This document shows positions 34,090 through 44,029 of a stretch of 64,000 nucleotides of DNA, piece after piece. Origin of the DNA: JAIQFL01 sp035295745 (GTDB taxonomy: Bacteria; Acidobacteriota; Terriglobia; Bryobacterales; Bryobacteraceae). Location: positions 1-64,000 of the forward strand of contig DATGIL010000080.1 in NCBI GenBank assembly GCA_035295745.1, in the 5' to 3' direction. Below the pieces are notes generated by a model. The model made no database searches. It worked only from the letters and a program-made list of their open reading frames with translations, and was not told where the DNA came from. The translations under genes and the position numbers were made by a program. Numbering within the stretch: the first letter of the stretch is position 1; each line of letters begins with the position of its first letter.

Positions 34090-35190
34090 TTACTGGGCGA
34101 TTCTCGCAAGAACCAGGGCCAAGGGACCGTTTGAATCGGGTTCTGTTTTACAAATCTTTTTCCGTGTTTCCCAAAGTTGTTCCGCGAGACCCAAATACGA
34201 TTCCGCGTTTTCGCTCTCTTGTGCCGGTTTCACGCGTTCCTTGCCGGCAGAGTCTGCCTGGCCCAATAATTCTTGCAATTCAGGCAGCACATTCTGACCG
34301 GCGCAGTTACGAACCGCCTCGGCGGTCATCGCCATCAGCCTCCGGCTGCGACGGAAGCGTTCGGACGGACCCAGCCCGCGGATGGTCGGATCCAAATCCA
34401 GCACCTGGTTCACCAGCTCCAGATGCTGCCGGGCTTCCTGATCATCCGGAGCGGCTCGCAGCCCGCTTTGAAAATCGTGCTGCGCCGCGCGATAGTCGCC
34501 CCTCGCGAACTCGGCCTCGCCGAGCCCGGTGAGCGCATCGGCATTCTCCGGATCGTCGTTTAGGATGGCGTGAAACACCTCGGCAGCGCGGTTGGGAGAC
34601 CCCGCCTGCAGGAAGAGGCGGCCTCGTTTCCTTTCCAGTTCGGGAGGGAGTTGGTCCTGCACGGCCATCAATTCGGAGAGCAACTCCTCTTTGGAATTGC
34701 GTTTGGCCAGCAGGTCGATCAGTTCGAACCGGGCGCGCAGCCGGTTGCCCGCCGGATCGTTTTTCCATTCCCCATAAATCGCACGGTGGAGGTAGGAAAT
34801 GGCTTCCGCGTACCGGCGTTGCTTGACGATCACGCGGCTCATGAGGAGGCTGGCCGATCCGTCCGTGGGGTCGCTCTGAAGCAAGTCGGATAATGTGGAC
34901 TCGGCGTCGGCGGACTTTCCGGCCGCCAGTTGCGCCTCCGCCAGCGCCCGCTGGTAGTCGCGATTGCCGCGCTCCATCGAAAGGGCGTCCTGAAAGCGTC
35001 CGATGGCCTCTGCGTGCCTGCCGTGCTGCATCAGGTCCTCGCCCTCACGGTACAGACGGGCGGCCCCGGCCACGCTTTCCGCGCGATCGGCGCCCGCGAG
35101 AAACGTATCCACGGCAAACAGGACGGCCATGGAGAGGAACACCAGGACCAGAGTGCCCAGAAACGACGGCCCCTCGGAGAGCTTGATCAT
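34090..35190 (-). CDS. Membrane-anchored tetratricopeptide repeat protein
   Basis: The 366-residue protein has an N-terminal membrane segment (about 10-31) and TPR repeats from about 45 to 260 (for example YREGEDLMQHGRHAEAIGRF, ADALTGLGEAEFARGDYRAA). The rest is helical with no known domain. The ATG shares one base with the stop of the ClC gene (TAATG), indicating translational coupling. It precedes the sigma gene by 59 bp. It may act as a scaffold; no specific partner can be named. Confidence 0.85.
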   Translation of the reverse strand: MIKLSEGPSFLGTLVLVFLSMAVLFAVDTFLAGADRAESVAGAARLYREGEDLMQHGRHAEAIGRFQDALSMERGNRDYQRALAEAQLAAGKSADAESTLSDLLQSDPTDGSASLLMSRVIVKQRRYAEAISYLHRAIYGEWKNDPAGNRLRARFELIDLLAKRNSKEELLSELMAVQDQLPPELERKRGRLFLQAGSPNRAAEVFHAILNDDPENADALTGLGEAEFARGDYRAAQHDFQSGLRAAPDDQEARQHLELVNQVLDLDPTIRGLGPSERFRRSRRLMAMTAEAVRNCAGQNVLPELQELLGQADSAGKERVKPAQESENAESYLGLAEQLWETRKKICKTEPDSNGPLALVLARIAQ

Positions 35191-36932
35191 TACCCCACCT
35201 TCTCCGCGGGAGCCAACGGACTGAGCACTCCGTAAGCGCTCAGGATGTCATTCAAGGCGATGATGCCGATGAGTTGGCGCACGTTGGCGCGGCTCACCAC
35301 GGGCAGCACCTTCAACCCGCTGACGCCCATGCGTTCCAGCGCCACGCTCACGCTATGGTCGGGATGCACATGCGGCCAATCGGCGCCCAGAAACTCCGAG
35401 ACTTTGTGATCGGCTCGCCCGTCGCAAGCGGCCTTTTCAAGATCGGTGTTGCGGATCATTCCACAGAGCCCGTTGGGGTCGACCACGGGCCATGCCTCAA
35501 GTACGCCCTCCTTGACCTGGTCGAGGGCGGCCGTGATGCGCAGATCGGGCGCGAGGACGGCCGGAACCGCGCGCATTGCCTGGCGGACCTGAATCCGCTC
35601 GGCCTGGACGCGCGAATGCACCGTGGGAAGATGCACACCCTCCTGCTGCGCCAGTGCTTCATAGATCGGCTCCGGTTGCAGCCTCTGCGAGATGAAAAAC
35701 GCAATCAGATTGGAGATCATCAGCGGAACGATGATGGTGTAATCGCGCGTGATCTCGAAGATCATGATCACTGAAGTGAGCGGTGTGCGTACAATTCCGG
35801 CGAATGCGGTACCCATGCCCACCAGCGCATAGGCTCCGGGGCCCGCGGTGGCGCCGGGGAACAACGCGTTGGCGATGCTCCCGACCGTGGCGCCCATCAT
35901 CGCACCGATAAAGAGCGCCGGGCCGAAGATGCCGCCGGCATTGCCGGAGGCGTAGCAGACCGCGGTGGCGACGATCTTGAGCACGGCGAGCAACACGACC
36001 GCCTTCAGCACGACGTCGCCGTTCAACACGCGTTCGACATGGTGATACCCGACGCCCATCACCTCCGGCACGAAGTATCCCATCACGCCTACGGTGATTC
36101 CGCCGACCACCGGCTGAAACCACACCGTCCATTTTGGAAGGCGCATGAACCAGGCGCGCAGCCCAAGCAGCAATTTGACGAAACAAACCGACCCCAGTCC
36201 GCCAACCACGCCGAGTACGGCATAGACGGCGAATTCCGAAGGATGCAGCAATCGGTAGCCGGAAACGTAGAACAGGGGATCGTCGCCCAAAATCAGGTGC
36301 AGGACCATCCAGGAGGTCGCTGCGCTTAAGACCACCGACCCCAGCACTTCGGCGTGCAAATCTCCCATGATCTCTTCGAGCGAAAAGAGCACGGCGGCGA
36401 TGGGAGTGTTGAAGGCAGCGGCGAGCGCAGCCGCACACCCGGTGGGCACCAGCGCTTTGACCTGCTTGGGAGTGAGTCCGAGATTGCGAGCGACCACCGA
36501 TGCCAGTCCCGCACCCACCTGCACGGATGGTCCTTCGCGTCCCAGCGCGATCCCACTGGCGAGAGAGGCGGAGCAGCAGAAAAACTTGCCCAATACCGTG
36601 CGGAACATGATCCGCCCATCGGCGATAAAGAGCGCAAATTTGGTCTGCGGAATGCCGCTGCCGCGCGCGAACGGGAAGTAGCGTGCCAGCAGATATCCGG
36701 TGCTGAGCGAGCCGAGCACCGGCACCAAAACCCGCCGCCAACCCGAGCCCCCAGGCGGATACATGCGCGCCGCGAAACGGCCAGTGAGCAGGATGAAGGC
36801 GACCACCACGAGCCCCACCAGCGCTCCGATGATCAGGCTCAGCACCAGCGATAGCTGGTTTTCCCGCTGCCGCAGTCTCTCCAGGCTCGCGGTAAGTCTG
36901 GCAATCCAGTTGGGGACGTGCTCGCTATCCAT
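35190..36932 (-). CDS. ClC-family chloride channel or transporter with CBS pair
   Basis: The 580-residue protein has a ClC core with the gating glutamate motif ALGREGPSVQVG (about 130) and the C-terminal ASGNAGGIFGPALFIGAMMG segment, then two CBS domains (about 440-570). It is coupled to the TPR gene by a TAATG overlap. It is only distantly similar to the ClC protein at 25869-27701, and the two differ in operon context. The transported ion is probably chloride; the mode is not settled. Confidence 0.92.
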   Translation of the reverse strand: MDSEHVPNWIARLTASLERLRQRENQLSLVLSLIIGALVGLVVVAFILLTGRFAARMYPPGGSGWRRVLVPVLGSLSTGYLLARYFPFARGSGIPQTKFALFIADGRIMFRTVLGKFFCCSASLASGIALGREGPSVQVGAGLASVVARNLGLTPKQVKALVPTGCAAALAAAFNTPIAAVLFSLEEIMGDLHAEVLGSVVLSAATSWMVLHLILGDDPLFYVSGYRLLHPSEFAVYAVLGVVGGLGSVCFVKLLLGLRAWFMRLPKWTVWFQPVVGGITVGVMGYFVPEVMGVGYHHVERVLNGDVVLKAVVLLAVLKIVATAVCYASGNAGGIFGPALFIGAMMGATVGSIANALFPGATAGPGAYALVGMGTAFAGIVRTPLTSVIMIFEITRDYTIIVPLMISNLIAFFISQRLQPEPIYEALAQQEGVHLPTVHSRVQAERIQVRQAMRAVPAVLAPDLRITAALDQVKEGVLEAWPVVDPNGLCGMIRNTDLEKAACDGRADHKVSEFLGADWPHVHPDHSVSVALERMGVSGLKVLPVVSRANVRQLIGIIALNDILSAYGVLSPLAPAEKVG

Positions 36933-36979
36933 GTTCGTTCAACGCGGGCCCTTTCGACGATTATCGCGTACAGCTTCCA

Positions 36980-38050
36980 CTACGCGCAGCAGCGGATGAT
37001 GGCCTCTTCGTTCCATTCCACACCGCTACCGACGGTTCCTTCAGTGATGGCCATACCGCGCTCGATGCGGAGCGGTTGCGCGACAATGGCATTCCACCAG
37101 TCGACAAACTCCAGCCAGTGCGCCATCGAAGTGGTGCAGAGCAACTGCGCACTGATTTCCGGCCAGAGGTGATTCGAAATCGGAATGCGGTGCGTTTCGG
37201 CCAGGGCCGCCGCGCGAAGCCATGCACTCACTCCGCCCATCTTCATCACCTCAGGCATGATCAGGTCCGAAGCGCCGGCCTGAATCGCGTGCCGCAGATC
37301 GAGCGTACCCCACCAGTTCTCGCCGCACTGAATCGGGGTGCGAGCCTCACGAGCGACCATGGCGTTTCCCTCGTAGTCGTGCGCCAGGGTGGGCTCTTCC
37401 ACCCATTCGAGCGCCTCCTCATCGAGAACGCGCAGACGCTGCACGGCTTCGACCGGCGACAGGCTCTGGTTGTAATCGACCATGATGGCGATATCGCCGG
37501 CAGCCGCACGCATCGCGCGGATGACGTCGACATCCTGTTGCACCGAGGGGTAGCCGATCTTCGCTTTCACGGCTTGGAAGCCTTGGCGCGCCCAATTTTC
37601 CGCAGCCCGCGCGCAGCCCTCCGGTCCGTCGTATCCTACTGCTCCATACGCACGAATCGGTTTCTCCGCTGCTCCCAACAGGCGCGCGAGCGAGGTATTC
37701 CGGCTGCGAGCCTGCAGATCCCACAGCGCCATGTCGATGGCCGCGAGGGCCAGGCCGACGAGACCCTGAGTGCCGAGCAAACGGAAACGTGCCGCGAGCT
37801 TGCGCTCCACATCCAGCGGAAACGCCTGCTCTCCCTTGAGCAGCGGCTCCAGGTTACGGATCAACTCGGCAGTCGGACCCAGCGCCGCCACGGTGTACGT
37901 GAATGTGATGCTATGACCGGTGATGCCATCCTCGGTGATCACGTCGGTCAGCACGAGAGGCGATTCCGTCAGCATGCCGCTGGCAGTTCTGTGCGGCTCG
38001 GGCATGGGAACGCGCACGGCACGCACGCGCAACTCCCGGATCTTGAGCAT
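36980..38050 (-). CDS. Mandelate racemase / muconate lactonizing enzyme superfamily protein, close to mandelate racemase
   Basis: The 356-residue enzyme starts at ATG 38050; the frame opens with a TTG at 38068. Enolase-superfamily residues fit the mandelate racemase plan: K162-x-K164 (VKAKIGYPS), D192 and N194 (VDYNQS), E218 (EEPTLAHDYEG), E244 (CGENWWG), H294 (SNHLWPE) and E314 (AHWLE). The position that is Asp270 in mandelate racemase is Glu267 here (MPEVMKMGG). It likely removes the alpha proton of a 2-hydroxy acid or sugar acid with a Mg ion. It lies 28-47 bp from its neighbours on the same strand. Confidence 0.85.
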   Translation of the reverse strand: MLKIRELRVRAVRVPMPEPHRTASGMLTESPLVLTDVITEDGITGHSITFTYTVAALGPTAELIRNLEPLLKGEQAFPLDVERKLAARFRLLGTQGLVGLALAAIDMALWDLQARSRNTSLARLLGAAEKPIRAYGAVGYDGPEGCARAAENWARQGFQAVKAKIGYPSVQQDVDVIRAMRAAAGDIAIMVDYNQSLSPVEAVQRLRVLDEEALEWVEEPTLAHDYEGNAMVAREARTPIQCGENWWGTLDLRHAIQAGASDLIMPEVMKMGGVSAWLRAAALAETHRIPISNHLWPEISAQLLCTTSMAHWLEFVDWWNAIVAQPLRIERGMAITEGTVGSGVEWNEEAIIRCCA

Positions 38051-38096
38051 CTCTCTAGAGTGCCGCAATGAAAAATCGGGGGCAACTTCGAGAAAA

Positions 38097-41000
38097 TCAA
38101 TCCCCCGAAGCGTGAGCCGCCGCCCCGCGGCGCCCGAAGAGCCGATTCCTCAGACGGGCCAGACGAATCCGGAACCGATCCAGGTACAGATAGACCACCG
38201 GGGTGGTGTAGAGCGTCAACAACTGGCTCATCGCCAGGCCTCCGACAATCGCAATGCCCAGCGGGCGCCGCAGTTCGGAACCCGTGCCGCCGCCCAGCGC
38301 CAGAGGCAAGCCACCCAGCAGTGCGGCCATCGTGGTCATGGTAATGGGGCGGAAACGCAGCAGGGCCGCCTGGAAGATGGACGCTTCGGGCCCGCGATGT
38401 TCTTTGCGCTCCGCCTCCACCGCGAAATCAATCATCATGATCGCGTTCTTGATCACAATGCCAATCAAAAGAATGATCCCGATGAGAGCGATGACGCTCA
38501 AGTCGGTGTGGCAGATCATCAGCGCCAGCAGCGCCCCGACTCCGGCCGAGGGCAGGGTGGAGAGAATCGTGATCGGATGGATCATGCTCTCATACAACAT
38601 GCCGAGCACGATGTAGACCGCGATCAACGCCGCGGCGATGAGAATCGGTTCGTTGCTGAGCGAATCCTGGAAAGCTTGCGCGGTGCCTGAGAAACTGCCA
38701 TGAATCGTCGTCGGCATCCCCATGGTCCTCTGAATGTCGAGGACGCGCTGCACCGCCGTGCCCAGCGGCATTCCGGGAGCGAGATTGAACGAGATCGTCA
38801 CTGAAGGAAACTGGCCCGAGTGGTTCACGGCCAGCGGGCTGGTACTCGCCTCGAAATGAGTGAAGGCGCTGAGTGGCACCTGGCCGTTGGCGCCCTTGAC
38901 GTACAGGTATTTCAGCCCATCGGGATTCTGCCAGAACTGCGGATCGACCTCCATCACCACGTGGTACTGATTCAACTGGGTATACATGGTGGAGACCTGA
39001 CGCTGGCCGAAGGCATCATAGAGCGTGTCGTCGATGCTCTTGGTTGAAATTCCCAATCGCGAGGCGGTGGACCGGTCGATGGCGAGCGAGGCCTGCAGCC
39101 CTTTATCCTGCTGATCGCTGTTGAGGTCGACGACGCCCGGGATGGCGCGCATGGCCTGCATCATGCGGGGCGCCCACAGGGCCAAGTCTCCAAGATTGTC
39201 GCCCTGCAAGGTGTATTGGTACTGGGCGGAGCTGCCGCGGCCTCCGATGCGGAGGTCCTGCACCGCCTGCAAAAAGAGAGTCGCTCCGGGGATGTGCGAT
39301 ACTTTGCCGCGGCGAATATGCGCGATCACCTCATCGGCGGTGAGCTTGCGCTCGCCGTCGGAGCGAAGGGTTACGAACATCCGGCCGGTGTTCATGGTTC
39401 CACCGCCGCCCATTCCGCCCCCGCCCATGGAGCCGATGACGATGGCGACATCGGGATCTTCACGCACGGTTTTCACGAACTCGGCGAAGCGCCCCTCCAT
39501 CGCCTGGAAGGATGTCTGCTGGTCGGCCTGGATGGTTCCTGTCAGGCGTCCGGTGTCCTGCTGCGGGAAGAATCCTTTATCGACGGATGCGTACAGGTAA
39601 ACCGTGAGGGCCACGGTTCCGATCGTGACGAGCATGGTTACCGGCTGGTGTCGCAAAACCCAAGAAAGCGACTTCTCGTAGCCGCGAAGAATCAGATTGA
39701 AGGCGCTCTCACTGGCGCGATAGATCCGGCCGTGACGTTCCTGGTCGTGCCCACGCAACAGGCGCGAGCACATCATCGGCGTCGTGGTCAGCGAGACCAG
39801 CAGCGAAACCAGGATGGCCGTCGACAGGGTGACTGCGAACTCCCGGAAGAGACGGCCCACGATGCCCGTCATGAGCAGGATGGGGATAAACACCGCAATC
39901 AGCGACATACTCATCGTGACTACGGTAGAGCCGATCTCCTGGGCGCCCAAGACGGTGGCCTGCATAGGCGTCATGCCGGCCTCGAGGTGGCGCGTGATGT
40001 TCTCGATCACGACAATCGCGTCATCGACGACGAAGCCGGTGGCAACGGTCAAGGCCATGAGCGAAAGATTGTCAATGCTGTATCCCATCAGATACATCAC
40101 GCCGCAGGTGCCGATCAGCGAAACCGGAACCGCGATGCTCGGGATGATGGTGGTGCGCGGGCTGCGCAGGAAGATGAAGACCACCATAATCACCAGGGCG
40201 ATGGAAATGGACATCGTGAACTGGATGTCGCGGACGGAAGCGCGGATGGTGGTGGTGCGATCGAGAGCGACCGACAACTTCATCTCCGGAGGAATCTCGG
40301 CCTGGATCGACGGGAGAACGCCCCGCACGCGATCGACGGTTTCGATGATGTTCGCGCCGGGCTGGCGGAAGACGACCAATTGGACGGCCGGCTTTCCATC
40401 GAGTTGTCCGGCCGTACGGATGTCCTCCACTGCGTCCGTGACTGTGGCGACGTCGGAAAGCAGCACCGCTCCGTTCTTCCGGAATGAGACAACCAGCGGA
40501 CGGTATTGCGCGGCGGTCAGCAACTGATCGGTGGTCGCGAGAGCCTGCGAATGCTTGCCGTCGCTCAGTTCCCCTTTGGGACGATTGGCGTTCGCGGTGG
40601 CGAGCACATTGCGGACGTCTTCCAGACCGAGTCCATAGTTGTTCAGGAGCGTCGGATTGACGTCGACGCGCACCGCGGGCAGCGATCCACCGCCGACGAA
40701 GACCTGCCCAACGCCCTGCGTTTGCGAGAGCTTCTGCTGCACGATGGAGGCGGCCGCATCGTACATGCGCGCGGTGCTATAGATCTCTGAGGTGATGGCG
40801 AGGATCAGGATGGGCGCGTCGGCGGGGTTCACTTTGCGGTAAGTGGGATTGCTGGGCAGATTCGCGGGCAACTGGCCGCGGGCCGCATTGATGGCGGCCT
40901 GCACGTCCCGCGAGGCGGCGTCGATATTACGCCCGAGGTCGAATTGCAAGGTGATGGATGTGGAGCCGAGAAAGCTGGTGGAGGTCATCTCGGTGACGCC

Positions 41001-41225
41001 GGCGATGCGCCCGAACTGGCGTTCCAGCGGGGTCGCAACGGAGGACGCCATCGTCTCCGGGCTCGCACCGGGTAGTGCGGCTTGCACGCTGATGGTGGGA
41101 AACTCCACTTGCGGAATCGGCGACACGGGCAGGAACTGGTAGGCGACAACTCCGGCGAGGGCTATGGCGCACGTGAGGAGCGTGGTCCCGGCGGGACGAT
41201 GAATGAACGGCGTCGAAATGCTCAT
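38097..41225 (-). CDS. RND multidrug efflux permease, MdtB/MdtC-like
   Basis: The 1042-residue inner-membrane transporter has the usual two six-helix halves, two large periplasmic loops and the TM4 aspartate pair (ATGFVVDDAIVVIENI) of the proton relay. The start MSISTPFIHRPAGTTLL and the pattern VSPIPQVEFPTISV are those of the MdtB/MdtC branch. A Gly/Met-rich stretch occurs in the porter region (GGGGMGGGG, about 600). No membrane-fusion protein or TolC-type gene is adjacent, so it must work with subunits encoded elsewhere. It extrudes hydrophobic compounds by analogy. Confidence 0.92.
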   Translation of the reverse strand: MSISTPFIHRPAGTTLLTCAIALAGVVAYQFLPVSPIPQVEFPTISVQAALPGASPETMASSVATPLERQFGRIAGVTEMTSTSFLGSTSITLQFDLGRNIDAASRDVQAAINAARGQLPANLPSNPTYRKVNPADAPILILAITSEIYSTARMYDAAASIVQQKLSQTQGVGQVFVGGGSLPAVRVDVNPTLLNNYGLGLEDVRNVLATANANRPKGELSDGKHSQALATTDQLLTAAQYRPLVVSFRKNGAVLLSDVATVTDAVEDIRTAGQLDGKPAVQLVVFRQPGANIIETVDRVRGVLPSIQAEIPPEMKLSVALDRTTTIRASVRDIQFTMSISIALVIMVVFIFLRSPRTTIIPSIAVPVSLIGTCGVMYLMGYSIDNLSLMALTVATGFVVDDAIVVIENITRHLEAGMTPMQATVLGAQEIGSTVVTMSMSLIAVFIPILLMTGIVGRLFREFAVTLSTAILVSLLVSLTTTPMMCSRLLRGHDQERHGRIYRASESAFNLILRGYEKSLSWVLRHQPVTMLVTIGTVALTVYLYASVDKGFFPQQDTGRLTGTIQADQQTSFQAMEGRFAEFVKTVREDPDVAIVIGSMGGGGMGGGGTMNTGRMFVTLRSDGERKLTADEVIAHIRRGKVSHIPGATLFLQAVQDLRIGGRGSSAQYQYTLQGDNLGDLALWAPRMMQAMRAIPGVVDLNSDQQDKGLQASLAIDRSTASRLGISTKSIDDTLYDAFGQRQVSTMYTQLNQYHVVMEVDPQFWQNPDGLKYLYVKGANGQVPLSAFTHFEASTSPLAVNHSGQFPSVTISFNLAPGMPLGTAVQRVLDIQRTMGMPTTIHGSFSGTAQAFQDSLSNEPILIAAALIAVYIVLGMLYESMIHPITILSTLPSAGVGALLALMICHTDLSVIALIGIILLIGIVIKNAIMMIDFAVEAERKEHRGPEASIFQAALLRFRPITMTTMAALLGGLPLALGGGTGSELRRPLGIAIVGGLAMSQLLTLYTTPVVYLYLDRFRIRLARLRNRLFGRRGAAAHASGD

Positions 41226-41425
41226 GACTCAGCGGCGCTCGGATCGAAGATCCCTCCAGGATATCGAAAACTCTCGTCGACGATCCGGCAGGATCTCTGG
41301 GATGGGGAAGATCTCACCGCGGAGGCGCGAAGTCGCGGAGCAAAACGCGGAGAAAGGGAAAGACGGAAGAGGCCACAGCCACACTGGCGCACGGGAGTCA
41401 GCCGATCGGGTGAGATACTCCAACT

Positions 41426-42340
41426 ATGCTTGACGGGTTGCGGCAAGACCTCTACCATGCCGTTCGCACACTACGGGCGAGTGCCGGACTGAGCGCCGTG
41501 GCGATTGCGTCTCTGGCCCTCGGCATCGGCGCCAACACGGCCATCTTCAGCCTCATCGATGCACTGATTTTGAAATCGCTGCCGGTCAGCCATCCCGAGC
41601 AACTGCTCCAGGTGATGATGGGAGAGCAGAGCTACGAGGGCATCAGTAATCCCACCTGGGAGCATCTCCGCGACCAGCAGGATGTCTTCTCCGGCATCTT
41701 CGCCTATGGCCGCTGGGGCTTCAACCTCTTCACGGGCGGCGAGGCGCGGATGGTGCATGGGAATTATGTATCGGGCCAGTACTTCGAGACGCTCGGGGTG
41801 CGCGCCATTCTCGGACGAACGCTGGCGCCTGCCGACGACCGTCGCGGATGTCCCGGAAGCGCCGTCCTCAGCTATGGCTTTTGGCAGCGCGAATACGGCG
41901 GGCATGCCGACGTTCTGGGTAGAACGATTTCGATTGACCGCCATCTCATCGAAATTGTCGGCGTCACCGCGCCTGGATTCAACGGCACGGAGGTCGGCGG
42001 CGCGGCTGACGTCATGGTGCCCCTGTGCGCGGTCCCGGTGATTCGCAGCGGCGACGCCAGCCTGCTGGAGGTGAACTATCTCCCTGTGGGCTGGCTGTAT
42101 GTGATCGGAAGACTGCGGCCCGGCGTCTCCGCGAGCCAGGCGACGGCCCGCCTGAAGGTTCTGGCGCCACAGATTTATCGGGCCGCTCTGGATCGGGAGG
42201 GGGCGGCCAGGGAAGACGGCCGCCGCTGGAGGCCCGCGGAGATCGAACGCTATCTGAAGCGGACCTTCGATTACTTTTTGTTCTCTGGCTCGCCTTTCTC
42301 CGGTTCCCCCTTTTTCCCCTCCTCGGCTCCTTTCGTCTGA
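41426..42340 (+). pseudogene. Truncated ADOP-type ABC permease fragment
   Basis: The frame encodes 304 residues. Residues 1-283 match the N-terminal part of ADOP permeases: LRQDLYHAVRTLRAS, TM1 with LALGIGANTAIFSLIDALIL, then the MacB periplasmic core with FETLGVRAILGRTLAP. The other half, with the three FtsX membrane helices and the second repeat (about 500 residues), is absent. The last 24 codons are antisense of the motB tail. The break is therefore at about 42270, where the motB gene end begins. It is unlikely to be functional. Confidence 0.8.
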
Positions 42341-43092
42341 CCGGAAGCCGGCGCGAGGTATTGCACGATCACCGAAATGCGGCGATTCGAAGGCGCTTCG
42401 GGGTCCTCCGGATGCCGCAGTTGGCGGTCCGCGAAGCCACGCACCTGGGCCACCTGTTCCGGGCGCAGCCCGTTGGCCTCCATCAGCTTGCGAGATGAAT
42501 TGGCGCGATCTGTGGAAAGCTCCCAATTGGAGTAACCGTCTCGGGAGAACGGCCGTGAATCGGTGTGGCCTTCGATTAGTACGTTGTTGGGCAGTTTTCC
42601 CAGCTCTCCCGCCAAACGTGTCAGGAGTTCCTGGCCCGTTTCCGTAGGCGCAGGCTTGCCCGATTCGAAAAAGATCCCTGCCTCCGTTTCGAGAAGCTCG
42701 ATCCGCAAGCCGTCTGAAGTCACCGTGATCTCTACATGATCCTTCAGATTGCGGAAATTCGGCACCGACATGAGGGCCTGTTGGATCTTCTCCGCCAGCT
42801 TTTTCATGTCCTCCTTGGGCACCTCAATCGCATTGCCGAGACCCGCCGCCGCCGTGCCGGTCAGCTTACCCGGCCCCGACGGATTATTGAAATAGGCGCT
42901 GACTTCCTGCTGCACTTCTTTATCGGCGCTCATTAGCCAGAGCACGATGAACAGCGCCATCATCGCCGTAACGAAATCCGCATAGGCGACCTTCCAGGCG
43001 CCGGCGTGGTGCCCGCCATGGCCGCCTTTTTTTTTGCGAATGACGATAATTGGCCGAGGCGGTGCCTCAGTAGATTCTGTGGATTCTGCCAT
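42271..43092 (-). CDS. motB: Flagellar motor stator protein MotB
   Basis: The 273-residue protein has a short basic N-terminus, a single membrane helix with the proton-relay aspartate D39 (KVAYADFVTAMMALF), a linker and an OmpA-like peptidoglycan-binding domain (about 150-250; NNVLIEGHTDSRPF). It forms the stator with MotA, which anchors to the cell wall and couples ion flow to torque. The start is 2 bp from the MotA stop. No other flagellar genes are in the window. A charged low-complexity tail (EEGKKGEPEKGEP) is antisense to the truncated ADOP frame. Confidence 0.92.
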   Translation of the reverse strand: MAESTESTEAPPRPIIVIRKKKGGHGGHHAGAWKVAYADFVTAMMALFIVLWLMSADKEVQQEVSAYFNNPSGPGKLTGTAAAGLGNAIEVPKEDMKKLAEKIQQALMSVPNFRNLKDHVEITVTSDGLRIELLETEAGIFFESGKPAPTETGQELLTRLAGELGKLPNNVLIEGHTDSRPFSRDGYSNWELSTDRANSSRKLMEANGLRPEQVAQVRGFADRQLRHPEDPEAPSNRRISVIVQYLAPASGQTKGAEEGKKGEPEKGEPENKK

Positions 43093-43094
43093 AG

Positions 43095-43970
43095 CTACGC
43101 CGCCTGCGAGGCAACTTTAGCGCCGCCGCGGCAAGCTCCCTCCATCTCCTGAAATGTCGGACGTACTCCGCTGGGAATCGAGCGTCGAGCCAACTCGACG
43201 GCTAGGATTGGCGCCAATCCTTTCACGAATCCGAGCGCCGCCATGCGCAAGAAGGAGAAATAGTGGGCCTCCGCTTCATTTTCCTTACCCATCGCCAAAG
43301 CGAGCGGCCCGAAGACTCCGTAGCAGAGCAGGATCCCCAGGAAGGTCCCGACCAGCGCGGCCGCGACGCGATGCCCGATCTCCTCTTTGGGGCCGCCCAG
43401 TGCTCCCATGGTGATCACAACACCTAAAACCGCGGCCACAATTCCCAGGCCAGGCAGCGCATCGGCCATCGTCGTCAGCGCGGCGATCGGTTCCTGAGAC
43501 TCCTGATGGTGAACCTCCATATCCACCTCCATCATTTGGTCGATATCCATCGGCTCGACGCCGCCTGAAACCGCCATGCGCAACGTGTCGCAGAGAAAAC
43601 ACAGTGCGTGGTGCGATTTTAGGAACTTCGGATACTTCGAGAAAATGGCGCTCTTCGACGGATTGTCGACATCCTCTTCCAACTTCGCGGTGCCTGCCTT
43701 ACGGGCGTGGTTGAAGAGCTCAAACAACATCTTCAGGTTGTCGGTATAAAAAGCCTTGGTGAAGCTGGTACCCTTGAAGATTCCCAAGAGCCCCCCCACC
43801 AGACGCTTCAACGTGGATACTGGATTCGCGATGACTACGGTACCTACGGCGGCGCCAAAAATGATGACCAGTTCGGCTGGTTGCAGCAACACCAGCAGTT
43901 TGCCGTGCTCCATTAAGTAGCCACCGGCAATGGCTCCAAAGACAATTAGAATTCCAACGAGTGCGATCAT
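43095..43970 (-). CDS. motA: Flagellar motor stator protein MotA
   Basis: The 291-residue integral membrane protein has four transmembrane segments (1-50 and 170-220), an extended cytoplasmic loop and the conserved ALPGLGIVAAVLGVVITM stretch of MotA, together with the PEEIGHRVAAAL-type segment (PKEEIGHRVAAALVGTFLGI). It opens the motAB operon, immediately upstream of motB. QueA ends 59 bp upstream on the same strand, but functional linkage with it is not expected. Confidence 0.92.
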   Translation of the reverse strand: MIALVGILIVFGAIAGGYLMEHGKLLVLLQPAELVIIFGAAVGTVVIANPVSTLKRLVGGLLGIFKGTSFTKAFYTDNLKMLFELFNHARKAGTAKLEEDVDNPSKSAIFSKYPKFLKSHHALCFLCDTLRMAVSGGVEPMDIDQMMEVDMEVHHQESQEPIAALTTMADALPGLGIVAAVLGVVITMGALGGPKEEIGHRVAAALVGTFLGILLCYGVFGPLALAMGKENEAEAHYFSFLRMAALGFVKGLAPILAVELARRSIPSGVRPTFQEMEGACRGGAKVASQAA

Positions 43971-44029
43971 GTCGTGGGCGAATCGAGGCCCAAATCCTCA
44001 TATCGGCAGAATCGCGGAAACGCAATAGC

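Noticed and set aside
39216..40487. 423-residue plus-strand ORF
   Set aside because: It is the shadow of the RND pump on the opposite strand.
42270..42340. C-terminal 24 codons of the truncated ADOP frame as real coding sequence
   Set aside because: They are antisense of the motB tail and unlike any ADOP protein.
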